Shown here piece after piece: positions 42,697 through 52,521 of a stretch of DNA of 64,000 nt. The DNA is from Stutzerimonas stutzeri (GTDB taxonomy: Bacteria > Pseudomonadota > Gammaproteobacteria > Pseudomonadales > Pseudomonadaceae). Location of the stretch: contig NZ_CP046902.1 of NCBI RefSeq assembly GCF_009789555.1, forward strand, positions 2,186,001 through 2,250,000, given 5' to 3'. The translations under genes and the position numbers were made by a program. Below the pieces are notes generated by a model, which was given only the letters and a program-made list of their open reading frames with translations, did not search any database and was not told the DNA's origin. The number at the start of each line of letters is the position of its first letter. Positions within the stretch are counted from its first letter, which is position 1.

Positions 42697-45621
42697 TTAG
42701 GGTTTCGGCTTTTTCTGCCGTGGTGTTCCGTCCTTGCTCGTGCGGGGTTTGCGCTTTGGGTTGGTTTCACGCTCCACCGCGATCGCGGCGTCTCGCTCCG
42801 GCTGATAGCCGCCAGGCCCTGCGGCCTTGTCGAGCTCGGCGACCATTCGACGAATACGATCGGCCAGTTTCTCTGAACTCAGGCTTTCACGGAACCGCTC
42901 GACCATCAAGGGGAAGGCCAGCGGGGTGGTGCGCTTGACCGGATGAATATCCAGGTGTCGCTGCTGCAGCCGTGTCAGCGTCTGTTCAAGGCGCTCGACT
43001 TCCAGCTCCTGACGCAGCACTTCTTCCTCGGCCTGGCTCAGCAGCAGGTTGGTCGGGTCGTACTGGCGAAACACATCGAAGAACAGTCCGCTGGATGCCT
43101 GCAGTTGTCGCGCGCTTTTCTGCGCGCCGGGATAGCCGGAAAACACCAGGCCGGCAATGCGGGCGATCTCTCGAAAGCGCCGACGTGCCAGCTCACCGGC
43201 ATTGAGGCTGGCGAGCACGTCGTGGAGCAAGTCATCCTGACTGAACAGCGCGGGGGTCAGCCAGCGCTGCCAGTCCACCTCGGTCGCCGACAGCAGCTCG
43301 AAACCGTAGTCGTTCACCGCGATGGAAAAGGTCAGTGGTTGTCGCTGGCCCATGCGCCAGGCCAGCAGACTGGCAAGCCCAAGGTGCACATGGCGGCCCG
43401 CGAAGGGGTAGAGGAACAGGTGCCAGCCCTCGCGGGACTTCATGACCTCGGCCAGCAGCGTGGTTTCGGTCGGCAGCGTCGACCAATCCATCTGCACCCG
43501 AAGCAGCGGCGCTACCAGGCGCATCTCGTCGCTTGCGAAGGCCCCGCGCGAAGCGGCGCCGAGTTGTTCGACCACCGCATCGGCCAGTTCGCTGGAAAGC
43601 GGCATTCGCCCGCCGTTCCAGCGTGGCACGGCGGCCTTCCTGCCCGTGGCGCGGCTGACGTAGGCCGTCATGTTTTCGACCCGTACCAGTTCCAGCAGGC
43701 GACCGCCGAAGAGGAAGTTGTCACCGGGGCGCAGGCGGGCGATGAAGCCTTCTTCGACCGTGCCCAGCGACCGGCCGCTGCCGCCCTTGGCCCAGAACTT
43801 CACTGTCAGGCTGGCATCGCTGACGATGGTGCCGATGCTCATCCGATGGCGCAGCGCCACGCGCCGACTCGGCACTTTCCAGAGGCCGGAGTCGTCCGGC
43901 TCGACCCGTTGATAGTCCGGGTAGGCCGTCAACGAATGCCCGCCATGGCGAACGAAGGCCAACGCCCACTGCCACTGTTCGTCCTCCAGGTCGCGGTAGG
44001 ACCAGGCCCGTCGGATCTCACGCAGCAGCGCGTCGGGGCGAAATCCGCCACCGAGCGCCATGCTCACCAGATGCTGCACCAGCACGTCCAGCGGCCGATG
44101 CGGTGCGCTGCGCGCCTCGATGCGGCGTTCGGCGACGGCGATCCTGGCCGCCGCGGCTTCCACCACTTCAAAGCTGTGCGTTGGCACCAGGGTGACCCGC
44201 GAGGCACGTCCCGGTGCATGGCCGGAACGGCCAGCCCGCTGCATGAGCCGCGCCACACCCTTGGGCGAGCCGATCTGCAGCACCCGTTCGACCGGCAGAA
44301 AATCCACGCCCAGATCCAGGCTGGAGGTGCAGACCACGGCCTTCAGCGCGCCTTGCTTGAGGCCCAGTTCGACCCAGTCGCGCACTTCGCGCGCCAGCGA
44401 TCCGTGGTGCAGCGCGATCAACCCGGCCCAATCCGGGCGCGCTTCGAGAATCGCCTGGTACCAGAGCTCCGACTGCGAGCGGGTATTGGTGAAGACCAGC
44501 GAGGTCGCGGCCGAGTCGATCTGCTCGACCACCTGCGGCAGCATGCGCAGGCCGAGATGTCCGGCCCAGGGAAAGCGCTCGATGCTCGGTGGGAGCAAGG
44601 TGTCGACGAGCAGTCGCTTATCGATTTTGCCCTGTACCAGCCGACCTTGACCCGGGTGCAGCAGGACCTCCAGGGCGTGCGGCTGGTTGCCCAGCGTTGC
44701 TGAAAGGCCCCAGACGATCAGCTCCGGTGTCCAGCTGCGCAGCCGGGCCAGGGCCAATTGCAATTGCACGCCACGCTTGTTGCCGAGCAACTCGTGCCAC
44801 TCGTCTACCACCAGCATGCGCAGGCCGGCGAAGGCCTGGCGCGCATCGGCTCGGGTCAGCAACAGCGTCAGGCTTTCCGGGGTGGTGACCAGCGCGCTGG
44901 GCAATCGCCGGCTCTGCCGGGCGCGCTCGGCGCTGGCGGTATCGCCGGTGCGCAGGCCAACGCTCCAGTTGATGGCGAGGTCGTCCAGGGGCGCCTGCAG
45001 CGCGCGTGCGGTGTCGGCGGCCAGTGCGCGCATCGGCGTGATCCATAACACGGTCAGCGGCGCTGGCTTGTCCGAATGCGCGGTCTGCGCCTGCGGTTCG
45101 TCTGGACGCGCTGCCGGCTCAGCGGCGAATCGGTTCAACGCGCCCAGCCAGACGGCATAGGTCTTGCCGGCCCCCGTGGTGGCATGAAGCAGGCCGGACT
45201 CGCCGTTCTGCACCGCCTGCCAGACCTCCCGTTGGAACGGGAACGGCTGCCAGGATCTACTGGCGAACCACGCGGCACCGCGGCTTTCTTGAGGCGTCCC
45301 CCGGCCAGGCTCCGCGCTGCCTGACGCCTCGCTCGTCGTCAGCCCTTCTGCCCGCGGAACAGGGGAGCGGTCAGCCTTGTGCGTGGCCGCTTTGCCTTCG
45401 ATCGCAGCATGGGGTGACGGTGCTGCTGTGTCACGCACGCTTTTTTTGATCCCGCTCCGGTCTTTCGCTGGCTGAGTGAGGCTATCGTCCGGTTCCGTCG
45501 CGGGCTTGGTGACGGGGCTTCGGCTTTCTCTGGCCTGAAGGTCGGGCTCGGACTCGCCTGGCGTTTTCTGCGTATTTCGTCGCGTCCTGGTTCGCAAGGA
45601 TGGGTCGGGTGATTGCCTCAT
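42697..45621 (-). CDS. Ligase-associated DNA damage response DEXH-box helicase (Lhr-like)
   Basis: A superfamily 2 DNA helicase of 974 residues. The core has Walker A ATTGAGKT (147-154), motif II VVDEWHELLG, motif III GLSATLGN and motif VI LMQRAGRSGHAPGR, followed by an Lhr-type C-terminal domain. Homologues begin near WFASRSWQPFPFQREVW (residue 118), so the first ~117 residues are an added basic, Ser/Pro/Thr-rich, probably disordered extension. The only ATG in that region is at 45621, overlapping the ligase stop (ATGA), which supports the long form. It acts with the ligase and two nucleases in DNA repair. Confidence 0.92.
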   Translation of the reverse strand: MRQSPDPSLRTRTRRNTQKTPGESEPDLQARESRSPVTKPATEPDDSLTQPAKDRSGIKKSVRDTAAPSPHAAIEGKAATHKADRSPVPRAEGLTTSEASGSAEPGRGTPQESRGAAWFASRSWQPFPFQREVWQAVQNGESGLLHATTGAGKTYAVWLGALNRFAAEPAARPDEPQAQTAHSDKPAPLTVLWITPMRALAADTARALQAPLDDLAINWSVGLRTGDTASAERARQSRRLPSALVTTPESLTLLLTRADARQAFAGLRMLVVDEWHELLGNKRGVQLQLALARLRSWTPELIVWGLSATLGNQPHALEVLLHPGQGRLVQGKIDKRLLVDTLLPPSIERFPWAGHLGLRMLPQVVEQIDSAATSLVFTNTRSQSELWYQAILEARPDWAGLIALHHGSLAREVRDWVELGLKQGALKAVVCTSSLDLGVDFLPVERVLQIGSPKGVARLMQRAGRSGHAPGRASRVTLVPTHSFEVVEAAAARIAVAERRIEARSAPHRPLDVLVQHLVSMALGGGFRPDALLREIRRAWSYRDLEDEQWQWALAFVRHGGHSLTAYPDYQRVEPDDSGLWKVPSRRVALRHRMSIGTIVSDASLTVKFWAKGGSGRSLGTVEEGFIARLRPGDNFLFGGRLLELVRVENMTAYVSRATGRKAAVPRWNGGRMPLSSELADAVVEQLGAASRGAFASDEMRLVAPLLRVQMDWSTLPTETTLLAEVMKSREGWHLFLYPFAGRHVHLGLASLLAWRMGQRQPLTFSIAVNDYGFELLSATEVDWQRWLTPALFSQDDLLHDVLASLNAGELARRRFREIARIAGLVFSGYPGAQKSARQLQASSGLFFDVFRQYDPTNLLLSQAEEEVLRQELEVERLEQTLTRLQQRHLDIHPVKRTTPLAFPLMVERFRESLSSEKLADRIRRMVAELDKAAGPGGYQPERDAAIAVERETNPKRKPRTSKDGTPRQKKPKP

Positions 45622-47327
45622 CCCAGCAGCTCCTTGAGCGTGTCCAGGGAGTCGGCCTCATCGACCGGCTTGTCGTGGCGCCAGCGCAACATGCGCGGGA
45701 AGCGCACGGCGATGCCGCTCTTGTGACGGCTGCTGGCCGCGATCCCCTCGAAGCCGAGCTCGAACACCAACGTCGGCGTCACGCTGCGCACCGGGCCGAA
45801 TTTCTCCACGGTGGTTTTGCGTACGATGGCGTCGACCTTGCGCATCTCCTCGTCGGTCAGGCCCGAATAGGCCTTGGCGAAGGGCACCAGCTTGCGCTCG
45901 GGATCGCCCGGTTCGCCATCCCAGACGGCAAAGGTGAAGTCGGTATAAAGGCTGGCGCGGCGGCCATGGCCACGCTGGGCGTAGATCAATACGGCATCGA
46001 CCGAATAGGGGTCGATCTTCCATTTCAGCCAGACGCCGACGTCCTTGGTCCGGCCGACACCGTACTGCGCGGCGAGCGCCTTGATCATCATGCCTTCGAC
46101 GCCCAGAGCGCGTGAGGCCTCGCGCTGGCGGGCCAGGTCCGGCCAGTCGTTGCCTTCCACACGCGGTGAGGTCATCAGGCGCGGGTTGGGGCAGTGCTCG
46201 ACCACCGCCTCGAGTCGCTGCCGGCGCTCGCGCAGTGGGCGCTGCCGCCAATCCTCACCCTGCCATTCCAGCAAGTCGTAGGCCAGCACCGCGACGGGCG
46301 CGTCCTGCAGCACCTTGGCGGTGAGGTTCTTGCGGCCGATGCGTTGCTGCAAGAGGGCGAACGGCTGCACGCCAAATCGCTCGGAGCCACTCGCCGCCTG
46401 GCCTGTGTGGACATCGAACAGCTCGTTCGGCGACGCGTCGGGCGCATATTTCCAAACCAGGATTTCGCCGTCGATCACCGTGCCGTCCGGCAGGCAGCCG
46501 GCCAACTCGCACAGTTCCGGAAAGCGATCGCTGACCAGCTCTTCACCGCGCGACCAGATCCAGATCTGCCCGTCGCGTTTGACCAGCTGGGCGCGGATGC
46601 CGTCCCACTTCCACTCGACGAGCCAGTTCTCCGGCGCGCCGAGCAGCGTATCGAACTCGTCCACCGGCGCCTGCAGCGAATGAGCGAGAAAGAACGGATA
46701 AGGCTGGCCGCCGCGCTGTGCGTGCTCATGCTCGGATTCGTCGGCGATCAGCGCCAGGTAGCCTTCGGCGCTGGGGCGATGGGACAGATCGGTGTAGCCC
46801 ACCAGCCGCTGCGCTACGCGCTTGGGATCAAGGTCGACCAGCGAGGCCAGCGCCCGCGTCACCAGCAGCTTCGACACGCCAACGCGAAAAGCGCCGGTGA
46901 TCAGCTTGATGCAGACCATCAGGCTCAGTCGGTCCAGCTGCGCCCAGAGCGCGGGCAACCGCTCGGCCAATTCTTCCGGCGGCAGACCGCGCAAGGGCAG
47001 CAGTTTGTCCTGCATCCACACGGCCAGCCCGTCGTCCGAGCTGTGCCGGGCTTCGGGAATCAGCAGCGAAATCGTCTCGGCCATGTCGCCGACCGCTTGA
47101 TAGCTTTCCTCGAACAGCCAGTCCGGTAGCCCCGAGGCCTGCATCGCGGTCTCGCGCAGGACACGGGTCGGCACCAACTGGCGCGGCCGGCCGCCAGCCA
47201 GAAAGTAGACGGCCCAGGCTGCATCGGCGGGGTCGGCCTCGCGGAAATAGTCACGCATGGCCGCGAGCTTGGCATTGCTCGAGGTGGTGGCATCCAGACG
47301 GCTGTAGAGGGTGGCGAAGGCTTTCAT
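45618..47327 (-). CDS. ATP-dependent DNA ligase (repair-cluster type)
   Basis: An ATP-dependent ligase of 569 residues sealing nicks via a lysine-AMP intermediate. The adenylated lysine is K240 in VEWKWDGIRAQL; other motifs are IDGEILVW (III), EGMMIKAL (IV) and WLKWKIDP (V). The N-terminal ~200 residues are the DNA-binding domain. It is distinct from the NAD-dependent LigA. It overlaps the helicase start by 4 bases and follows the exonuclease by 43 bases, the canonical four-gene ligase-associated cluster. Confidence 0.94.
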   Translation of the reverse strand: MKAFATLYSRLDATTSSNAKLAAMRDYFREADPADAAWAVYFLAGGRPRQLVPTRVLRETAMQASGLPDWLFEESYQAVGDMAETISLLIPEARHSSDDGLAVWMQDKLLPLRGLPPEELAERLPALWAQLDRLSLMVCIKLITGAFRVGVSKLLVTRALASLVDLDPKRVAQRLVGYTDLSHRPSAEGYLALIADESEHEHAQRGGQPYPFFLAHSLQAPVDEFDTLLGAPENWLVEWKWDGIRAQLVKRDGQIWIWSRGEELVSDRFPELCELAGCLPDGTVIDGEILVWKYAPDASPNELFDVHTGQAASGSERFGVQPFALLQQRIGRKNLTAKVLQDAPVAVLAYDLLEWQGEDWRQRPLRERRQRLEAVVEHCPNPRLMTSPRVEGNDWPDLARQREASRALGVEGMMIKALAAQYGVGRTKDVGVWLKWKIDPYSVDAVLIYAQRGHGRRASLYTDFTFAVWDGEPGDPERKLVPFAKAYSGLTDEEMRKVDAIVRKTTVEKFGPVRSVTPTLVFELGFEGIAASSRHKSGIAVRFPRMLRWRHDKPVDEADSLDTLKELLG

Positions 47328-47370
47328 CGATCACTGCCTCCTTGGGCCCATTGGCTCGATGCCCGGCCCA

Positions 47371-48384
47371 TCATTCGGCCTCCTGAGCCGTGTCGTCTTC
47401 TTCACCGTATTCCGTCTCGAACGCCTGGGCGTCGAGGCCGCGCATCTCGCGCAGATAGCGCACCAGCACCGGCACCGAGCCGTGAGTCACCATCACCCGT
47501 TCGGCGCCGGTCTGCTCGATGGCCCAGAGCAGGCCGGGCCAGTCGGCGTGGTCGGAGAGCACGAAGCCGCGATCCACGCCACGCCGGCGGCGGGTGCCGC
47601 GCAGCATCATCCAGCCGCTGGCGAAGGCATCGGCATAATCGCCGAAACGGCGCATCCAGGTGCTGCCGCCGGCGGACGGCGGCGCAAGGATGATCGACTG
47701 CTTGAGTCGCGGGTCGCCTTTTTTCAGGTCGCCCGCATAGACGGTGGGTGGCAGGTAAACGCCGCCTTCGCGGTAGACCTTGTTCAACGGCTCTACTGCG
47801 CCGTGGACCACGATGGTGCCGATGCTTTCATCCAGGCCATGCAGGATGCGCTGCGCCTTGCCGAAGGCGTAGCAGAACAGCACGCTGGGGCGCCCCGTTG
47901 TGGCGTTGGCTCGCCACCAGTCGTTGATCTCGCGGAACACCTCGGCCTGCGAGGGCCATTTATAGATGGGCAAGCCAAAGGTCGATTCGGTGATGAAGGT
48001 GTGACAGCGCACCGGCTCGAAAGGCGCGCAGGTACCGTCGGGTTCGACCTTGTAGTCGCCGGAGGCCACCCAGATTTCACCTTTATATTCGAGACGCACC
48101 TGGGCCGAGCCCAACACGTGTCCGGCGGGGTGGAAACTCAACCGGACCCCGTGGTGGTCGAGCGATTCGCCATAGGCGAGCGTCTGCAGGGGCATGTCGG
48201 CGTCGATGCGCGAGCGCAGGATGCCTTCGCTGTCGCGGGACGCCAGGTAATGGCCCATGCCCCAGCGCGCATGATCGCCATGGGCATGGGTGATGACGGC
48301 ACGCTCGACCGGGCGCCAGGGATCGATGTAGAAGTCCCCTGGCGGGCAGTAGAGGCCTTCGGGGCGGGCGACGACAAGGTCCAT
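47371..48384 (-). CDS. Ligase-associated DNA damage response exonuclease (metallo-beta-lactamase fold)
   Basis: A nuclease of 337 residues in the beta-CASP/SNM1-like class. Metal motifs are VITHAHGDHARWGMG (HxHxDH), HPAGHVLGSAQV, VASGDYKVE and LSDHADWPGL. It is the first gene of the minus-strand repair operon. Its presumed task is trimming DNA ends or crosslinks before ligation; this comes from family knowledge, not from this sequence. Confidence 0.93.
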   Translation of the reverse strand: MDLVVARPEGLYCPPGDFYIDPWRPVERAVITHAHGDHARWGMGHYLASRDSEGILRSRIDADMPLQTLAYGESLDHHGVRLSFHPAGHVLGSAQVRLEYKGEIWVASGDYKVEPDGTCAPFEPVRCHTFITESTFGLPIYKWPSQAEVFREINDWWRANATTGRPSVLFCYAFGKAQRILHGLDESIGTIVVHGAVEPLNKVYREGGVYLPPTVYAGDLKKGDPRLKQSIILAPPSAGGSTWMRRFGDYADAFASGWMMLRGTRRRRGVDRGFVLSDHADWPGLLWAIEQTGAERVMVTHGSVPVLVRYLREMRGLDAQAFETEYGEEDDTAQEAE

Positions 48385-48440
48385 TGCATACAGGCACGTT
48401 GAGGGCTTGTAGCGTTGGAGCCTGTGGAGGCGAATTGAGT

Positions 48441-48460
48441 TCGGGCGGATATCCGCCCGA
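48441..48460. terminator. Perfect palindrome between two minus-strand genes
   Basis: Ten bases (TCGGGCGGAT) are followed immediately by their exact reverse complement. The palindrome lies 6 bases past the stop of the 48466 gene and 57 bases before the exonuclease start. No T-run follows; it may still terminate or stabilise the upstream message. Confidence 0.5.
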
Positions 48461-48465
48461 GTGGC

Positions 48466-49014
48466 TCAGTCCTGAAGTTTCAAGTGCGAAATATCCGGCA
48501 CCGGCGCGTCACTCGCGCGGCGCCGCTCAGCCATGTCGCTGCCAACCGGCGCCAGGCTAAAGTGCGACAGGTCGACGGCTGGAGGCTGCACCGGCGGACG
48601 GGCATCCTGCAGATCGGCGCCCACCGGCGCGATGCCGAAGTCCGGGGCCTGGACGTCGACGAAGGCGGCCATGTACTCATCGCGCGGCGTCACCTTCAGC
48701 GGCTGCGGAGAGGACCGTGTAACCGGTGCGGCTGTTGCTGGCGCGGCCTCGGGCGGTGGGGCGAGTTCGATTTCCTCGACCTCCACCGGCATCGGCCGGA
48801 CTTCGGCGATGGCGCCGGCACGGGCCATGGCCTGGCGGTATTTTTCGACGCTGGCATGGTCGAGGTCCTGCTTGATCACGACGCGCCGACCGGAGAACAG
48901 CACGGCGATCCGCTGGGCATCGGCCTGGAACAGCCGGGTCAGGTTGGCCTCGACCTGCTCCAGCCTTGCGCCCGGTGCGAGCTCACCGGAAAACGCGATC
49001 TCATAGCGGCTCAT
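48466..49014 (-). CDS. Hypothetical protein with an N-terminal ~70-residue domain and proline-rich tail
   Basis: A protein of 182 residues. Residues 1-72 form a compact domain with the pattern FSGELAPGARLEQVEANLTRLFQADAQRIAVLFSGRRVVIKQDLD...KYRQAMARAGA, a module I have seen at the N-terminus of gammaproteobacterial proteins but cannot name. The rest is proline/alanine-rich with a duplicated unit: FGIAPVGADLQDA and FSLAPVGSDMAER. I took the ATG at 49014 with AAGGACACC upstream; the longer open frame behind it is not protein-like. Function unknown. Confidence 0.75.
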   Translation of the reverse strand: MSRYEIAFSGELAPGARLEQVEANLTRLFQADAQRIAVLFSGRRVVIKQDLDHASVEKYRQAMARAGAIAEVRPMPVEVEEIELAPPPEAAPATAAPVTRSSPQPLKVTPRDEYMAAFVDVQAPDFGIAPVGADLQDARPPVQPPAVDLSHFSLAPVGSDMAERRRASDAPVPDISHLKLQD

Positions 49015-49269
49015 GATGGGGTGTCCTTCTGTCTGGGCAGGGCCGATGTGTCGATCATAGAGGCTGCGTTTGGCGGTTGAAAGCCAGCGTGACCGCAACC
49101 GCCGTGACGCGGTGAGCAAACACTGGCAAGCGTGGGCCCTGCGATCACCGTCGCGCTGCGTCGAGGGGTAACAAATGCTGTTCGACGTCAGCTGCCCGAT
49201 GCCCGGCTGCGTGATAATGCAGTGCAAGCAGGCCTCTCTTTCATTCGTCCAACCCAAGGATCGCGAACC

Positions 49270-49809
49270 ATGGTGGTATTCGAAATCAAGCCGCTCAGCC
49301 CGCAAACCTATCGGCAGCAGACCCGCCGCAGCACCTGGGTGGTGGTGGCGACCTTCGCGCTGCTGGCGATGGGGCTGGCGACTCTGGCGGTTGCGCTGTT
49401 CGGCGTGGCGGATGGCGATAACCTGCGATGGAACGCGGCGGGCATCGTGGCCGGATTGCTGCTGACGGTCGCGCTGGTGCGCCTGGTTTACTGGAAACAG
49501 CCGTGGATGGCCTGTGCGGTATATGGCTGGCGCCTCAAGCGCAGCCTGATGAGCGTCACCAACGTCATGCACCACGTGACCGCCGGTGTGGCGGCGGGGG
49601 ACCCCGAGGCGATGAAGTTGCTGCGTTTCTATCACCTCGGGCTCACGCAGATGCACCTGCTCGATGGCAACACCGCATCGCTCAGCGAGGTGGTACACGA
49701 GATCGACCGGCACCGCGAGTCGATGGAGGCGCGCGGCCTGGACGTCGAGCAGAACCGCTTGCATGACGACTGGCTCGGTGCCGTGAAGCGTTTCGCCGCG
49801 GCCAAGTGA
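49270..49809 (+). CDS. DUF3087 family membrane protein
   Basis: A protein of 179 residues with two adjacent membrane helices (~25-48 WVVVATFALLAMGLATLAVALFG and ~55-75 AAGIVAGLLLTVALVRLVYW) and a ~100-residue cytoplasmic domain ending in a helix-rich tail. The pattern KPWMACAVYGWRLKRSLMSVTNVMHHV with FYHLGLTQMHLLDGN fits DUF3087. I chose the ATG at 49270, with AAGGA nearby upstream, over earlier in-frame codons. The function is unknown. Confidence 0.78.
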   Translation: MVVFEIKPLSPQTYRQQTRRSTWVVVATFALLAMGLATLAVALFGVADGDNLRWNAAGIVAGLLLTVALVRLVYWKQPWMACAVYGWRLKRSLMSVTNVMHHVTAGVAAGDPEAMKLLRFYHLGLTQMHLLDGNTASLSEVVHEIDRHRESMEARGLDVEQNRLHDDWLGAVKRFAAAK

Positions 49810-49893
49810 GACCGGCTCGCCAGCCGTCGACCACACAGCGCGCGCGACGGAGGTAGCTGCCGGACATGGACGCGTCGTTCCGTACCGCTGGTT

Positions 49894-49952
49894 GTAACGC
49901 GGCGGAGTATCCATACTCCGCATTGCGTTACCCGGCGCGTCCCCACGCCGGG
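49894..49952. repeat. Double hairpin element before bglX
   Basis: The first structure is nested: GTAACGC...GCGTTAC (49894-49900 with 49924-49930) encloses GCGGAGTAT-CC-ATACTCCGC (49902-49921). It is followed at once by CCCGGCG...CGCCGGG (49931-49937 with 49946-49952). It occupies the 185-base gap before bglX and looks like a dispersed palindromic element doubling as a terminator for the DUF3087 gene. Confidence 0.6.
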
Positions 49953-49994
49953 TGGTTCGCCTAGACGCCTCGCAGGTCAAGGAATATCCAAACA

Positions 49995-52286
49995 ATGAAA
50001 AGGCTTTATCTGCTCGGTCTGATCGCCGGGCTGACACTGCAGCCGGTCGCTGCCGAACCCTCATCCGCCTTGCTCGATGATAAACCCGCGTTCATCGCCA
50101 ACCTCATCGAACAGATGACGCTGGATGAAAAGATCGGCCAGTTGCGCTTGATCAGCATCGGCGCGGACATGCCGCGTCCGCGTATGCTCGACGCGCTGGA
50201 AGCGGGTCAGATCGGTGGCACCTTCAATACGGTCACTCGCCATGACAACCGCCCGATGCAGGAAGCCGCCTTGCGCAGCCGGTTGAAGATTCCGATCTTC
50301 TTTGCCTACGACGTGGTGCACGGCCATCGGACCATCTTCCCCATCGGGCTCGGCCTGGCGTCGAGCTGGGACCTGGACACGATCGCCACCAGCGGACGCG
50401 TGTCTGCCATCGAGGCCAGCGCTGACGGCCTGGACATGACCTTTGCCCCCATGGTCGATATATCTCGCGACCCCCGTTGGGGGCGCACCTCGGAGGGCTT
50501 TGGCGAAGACCCTTACCTGGTATCGCAGATTGCGCGCACGCTGGTGCGCGCCTACCAGGGCGATTCGCCCGCCGCGCCCGACAGCGTGACCGCCAGCGTC
50601 AAGCACTTCGCTCTTTACGGGGCGGTCGAAGGCGGGCGTGATTACAACGTGGTGGACATGAGTCCGATGCGCATGCACCAGGATTTCCTGCCGCCGTATC
50701 GCGCTGCCATCGACGCGGGCGCGGGCGGCGTGATGGTCGCGCTGAACGCCATCAACGGCGTGCCAGCCAGCGCCAACACCTGGCTGTTGCAGGATCTGCT
50801 GCGGCGCGACTGGGGCTTTGACGGGGTGGTCCTGAGCGATCACGGCGCGATCAGTGAACTGATGCGTCATGGTGTGGCCCGGGACGGGCGCGAGGCCGCC
50901 CGGTTGGCGATCAAGGCCGGCATCGACATGAGCATGGCCGACTCCCTGTATCGCGAGCAATTACCAGGGCTGGTGCAAGCGGGCGAGGTCGAGATCGGTG
51001 AAATCGACACCGCGGTGCGCGAGGTGCTGGGCGCCAAATACGACATGGGCCTGTTTCACAATCCTTTCCGACGGATCGGCTCGGCCGCGGACGATCCGCC
51101 GGACGTCAATGCCGAAAGCCGACTGCACCGCAAGGCGGCCAGAGAGGTGGCGCGTCAATCGATCGTGCTGCTGGAGAACCGCGACCGGACCTTGCCGTTG
51201 AACAAGCGCGGCACCCTCGCGCTGGTCGGTCCCCTGGCCGATTCGCCAATCGACATGATGGGCAGTTGGTCCGCGGCGGGCGTGGCCACGCAGTCGGTCA
51301 CGCTGCACCAGGGCATGCTCGAGGCATTGGGTGATGACGCGGTACTGCTGCACGCGCGGGGTGCCAACATCACCGACGACAAGCAGATGGTCGAGTACCT
51401 GAATTTTCTGAATTGGGACAACCCCGAGGTGGTGCAGGACCCGCGCTCGCCGGAGCAGATGATCGCCGAAGCGGTCGCCGTTGCCGAGCGGGCCGATGTC
51501 ATCGTCGCCGCGGTAGGCGAATCGCGTGGCATGTCCCATGAAGCGTCGAGCCGTACCCGCTTGCAGATCCCGGCGAGCCAGCAGGCGCTGCTGAAGGCCC
51601 TGAAGGAAACCGGCAAGCCCCTGGTGCTGGTGCTGATGAATGGCCGTCCGCTGGACCTCGGCTGGGCCAAGGCGAACGCTGACGCCGTCGTGGAAACCTG
51701 GTTCAGCGGCACCGAAGGCGGGCACGCCATTGCCGACGTGCTGTTCGGCGACTACAACCCGTCCGGCAAGCTGCCGATATCCTTTCCCCGCTCGGTGGGG
51801 CAGATTCCGACCTATTACAACCACCTTCGGGTCGGCCGGCCCTACGTCGAAGGCAAGCCGGGCAACTACACTTCGCAGTATTTCGAGGAGCCCAACGGAC
51901 CGCTTTACCCGTTCGGTTACGGCCTGAGCTATACCGATTTCGATCTGTCCGAGGTTCGCTTGTCGAGTCCGACCATGACGCGCGGCGGCCGGTTGCAGGC
52001 AAGCGTCACGCTGACCAACACGGGCCCACGTGACGGCGCGACCACCGTGCAACTGTATATCCGTGATGAGGTGGCCTCGGTGATCCGTCCGGTGAAGGAA
52101 CTCAAGGCCTTTCGCAAGGTCGCCCTGAAGGCGGGCGAGGCGCGGGAGATACGTTTCGATCTCGACGACGAAGACCTGCAATTGGTCAACGCACAGCTGC
52201 AGCGAGTCGTCGAACCGGGAGAGTTCGAGGTACAGATCGGGCTGGACTCCCAGCATGTGAAGCCTGCGCGTTTCACCCTGCGCTGA
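49995..52286 (+). CDS. bglX: Periplasmic beta-glucosidase, glycoside hydrolase family 3
   Basis: A retaining glycosidase of 763 residues, periplasmic by its signal peptide (1-20, ending PVAA). The GH3 N-terminal barrel has FAYDVVHGHRTIFPIGLGLASSWD and the nucleophile D282 in GVVLSDHGAISELM; the C-terminal GH3 domain and a fibronectin III-like domain (LTNTGPRDGATTVQLYIRDEVASV) follow. It cleaves beta-linked gluco-oligosaccharides. Its neighbours opgG and opgH make periplasmic beta-glucans, so it may trim or recycle them; that link is inference. Confidence 0.94.
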   Translation: MKRLYLLGLIAGLTLQPVAAEPSSALLDDKPAFIANLIEQMTLDEKIGQLRLISIGADMPRPRMLDALEAGQIGGTFNTVTRHDNRPMQEAALRSRLKIPIFFAYDVVHGHRTIFPIGLGLASSWDLDTIATSGRVSAIEASADGLDMTFAPMVDISRDPRWGRTSEGFGEDPYLVSQIARTLVRAYQGDSPAAPDSVTASVKHFALYGAVEGGRDYNVVDMSPMRMHQDFLPPYRAAIDAGAGGVMVALNAINGVPASANTWLLQDLLRRDWGFDGVVLSDHGAISELMRHGVARDGREAARLAIKAGIDMSMADSLYREQLPGLVQAGEVEIGEIDTAVREVLGAKYDMGLFHNPFRRIGSAADDPPDVNAESRLHRKAAREVARQSIVLLENRDRTLPLNKRGTLALVGPLADSPIDMMGSWSAAGVATQSVTLHQGMLEALGDDAVLLHARGANITDDKQMVEYLNFLNWDNPEVVQDPRSPEQMIAEAVAVAERADVIVAAVGESRGMSHEASSRTRLQIPASQQALLKALKETGKPLVLVLMNGRPLDLGWAKANADAVVETWFSGTEGGHAIADVLFGDYNPSGKLPISFPRSVGQIPTYYNHLRVGRPYVEGKPGNYTSQYFEEPNGPLYPFGYGLSYTDFDLSEVRLSSPTMTRGGRLQASVTLTNTGPRDGATTVQLYIRDEVASVIRPVKELKAFRKVALKAGEAREIRFDLDDEDLQLVNAQLQRVVEPGEFEVQIGLDSQHVKPARFTLR

Positions 52287-52521
52287 CCTGCGTCGGCAGG
52301 CTGCTGCGGACCGCGCCCTCAGCCCGTTCGGCTGGGGCGTGCAGCGCCGCTCGGCGACCGGAAAAAGTCCTCCTCAGGTAGCTATCCGGCGTCTGTGCGG
52401 CATGGGATGATTCGCCGCTCCGCTCGTTTGCGCAGGGAATCATTTCCCGCTGCGGTAGACCAACGAGGGCAAACCGGGCCGCACAGCGGTCGGCGGTAAT
52501 CGTGATAGCTCAGGAGGCGAT

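Noticed and set aside
48466..50064. A 532-codon minus-strand frame as one protein
   Set aside because: Only the last 182 codons from the ATG at 49014 are protein-like; the rest overlaps the DUF3087 gene and two hairpins.
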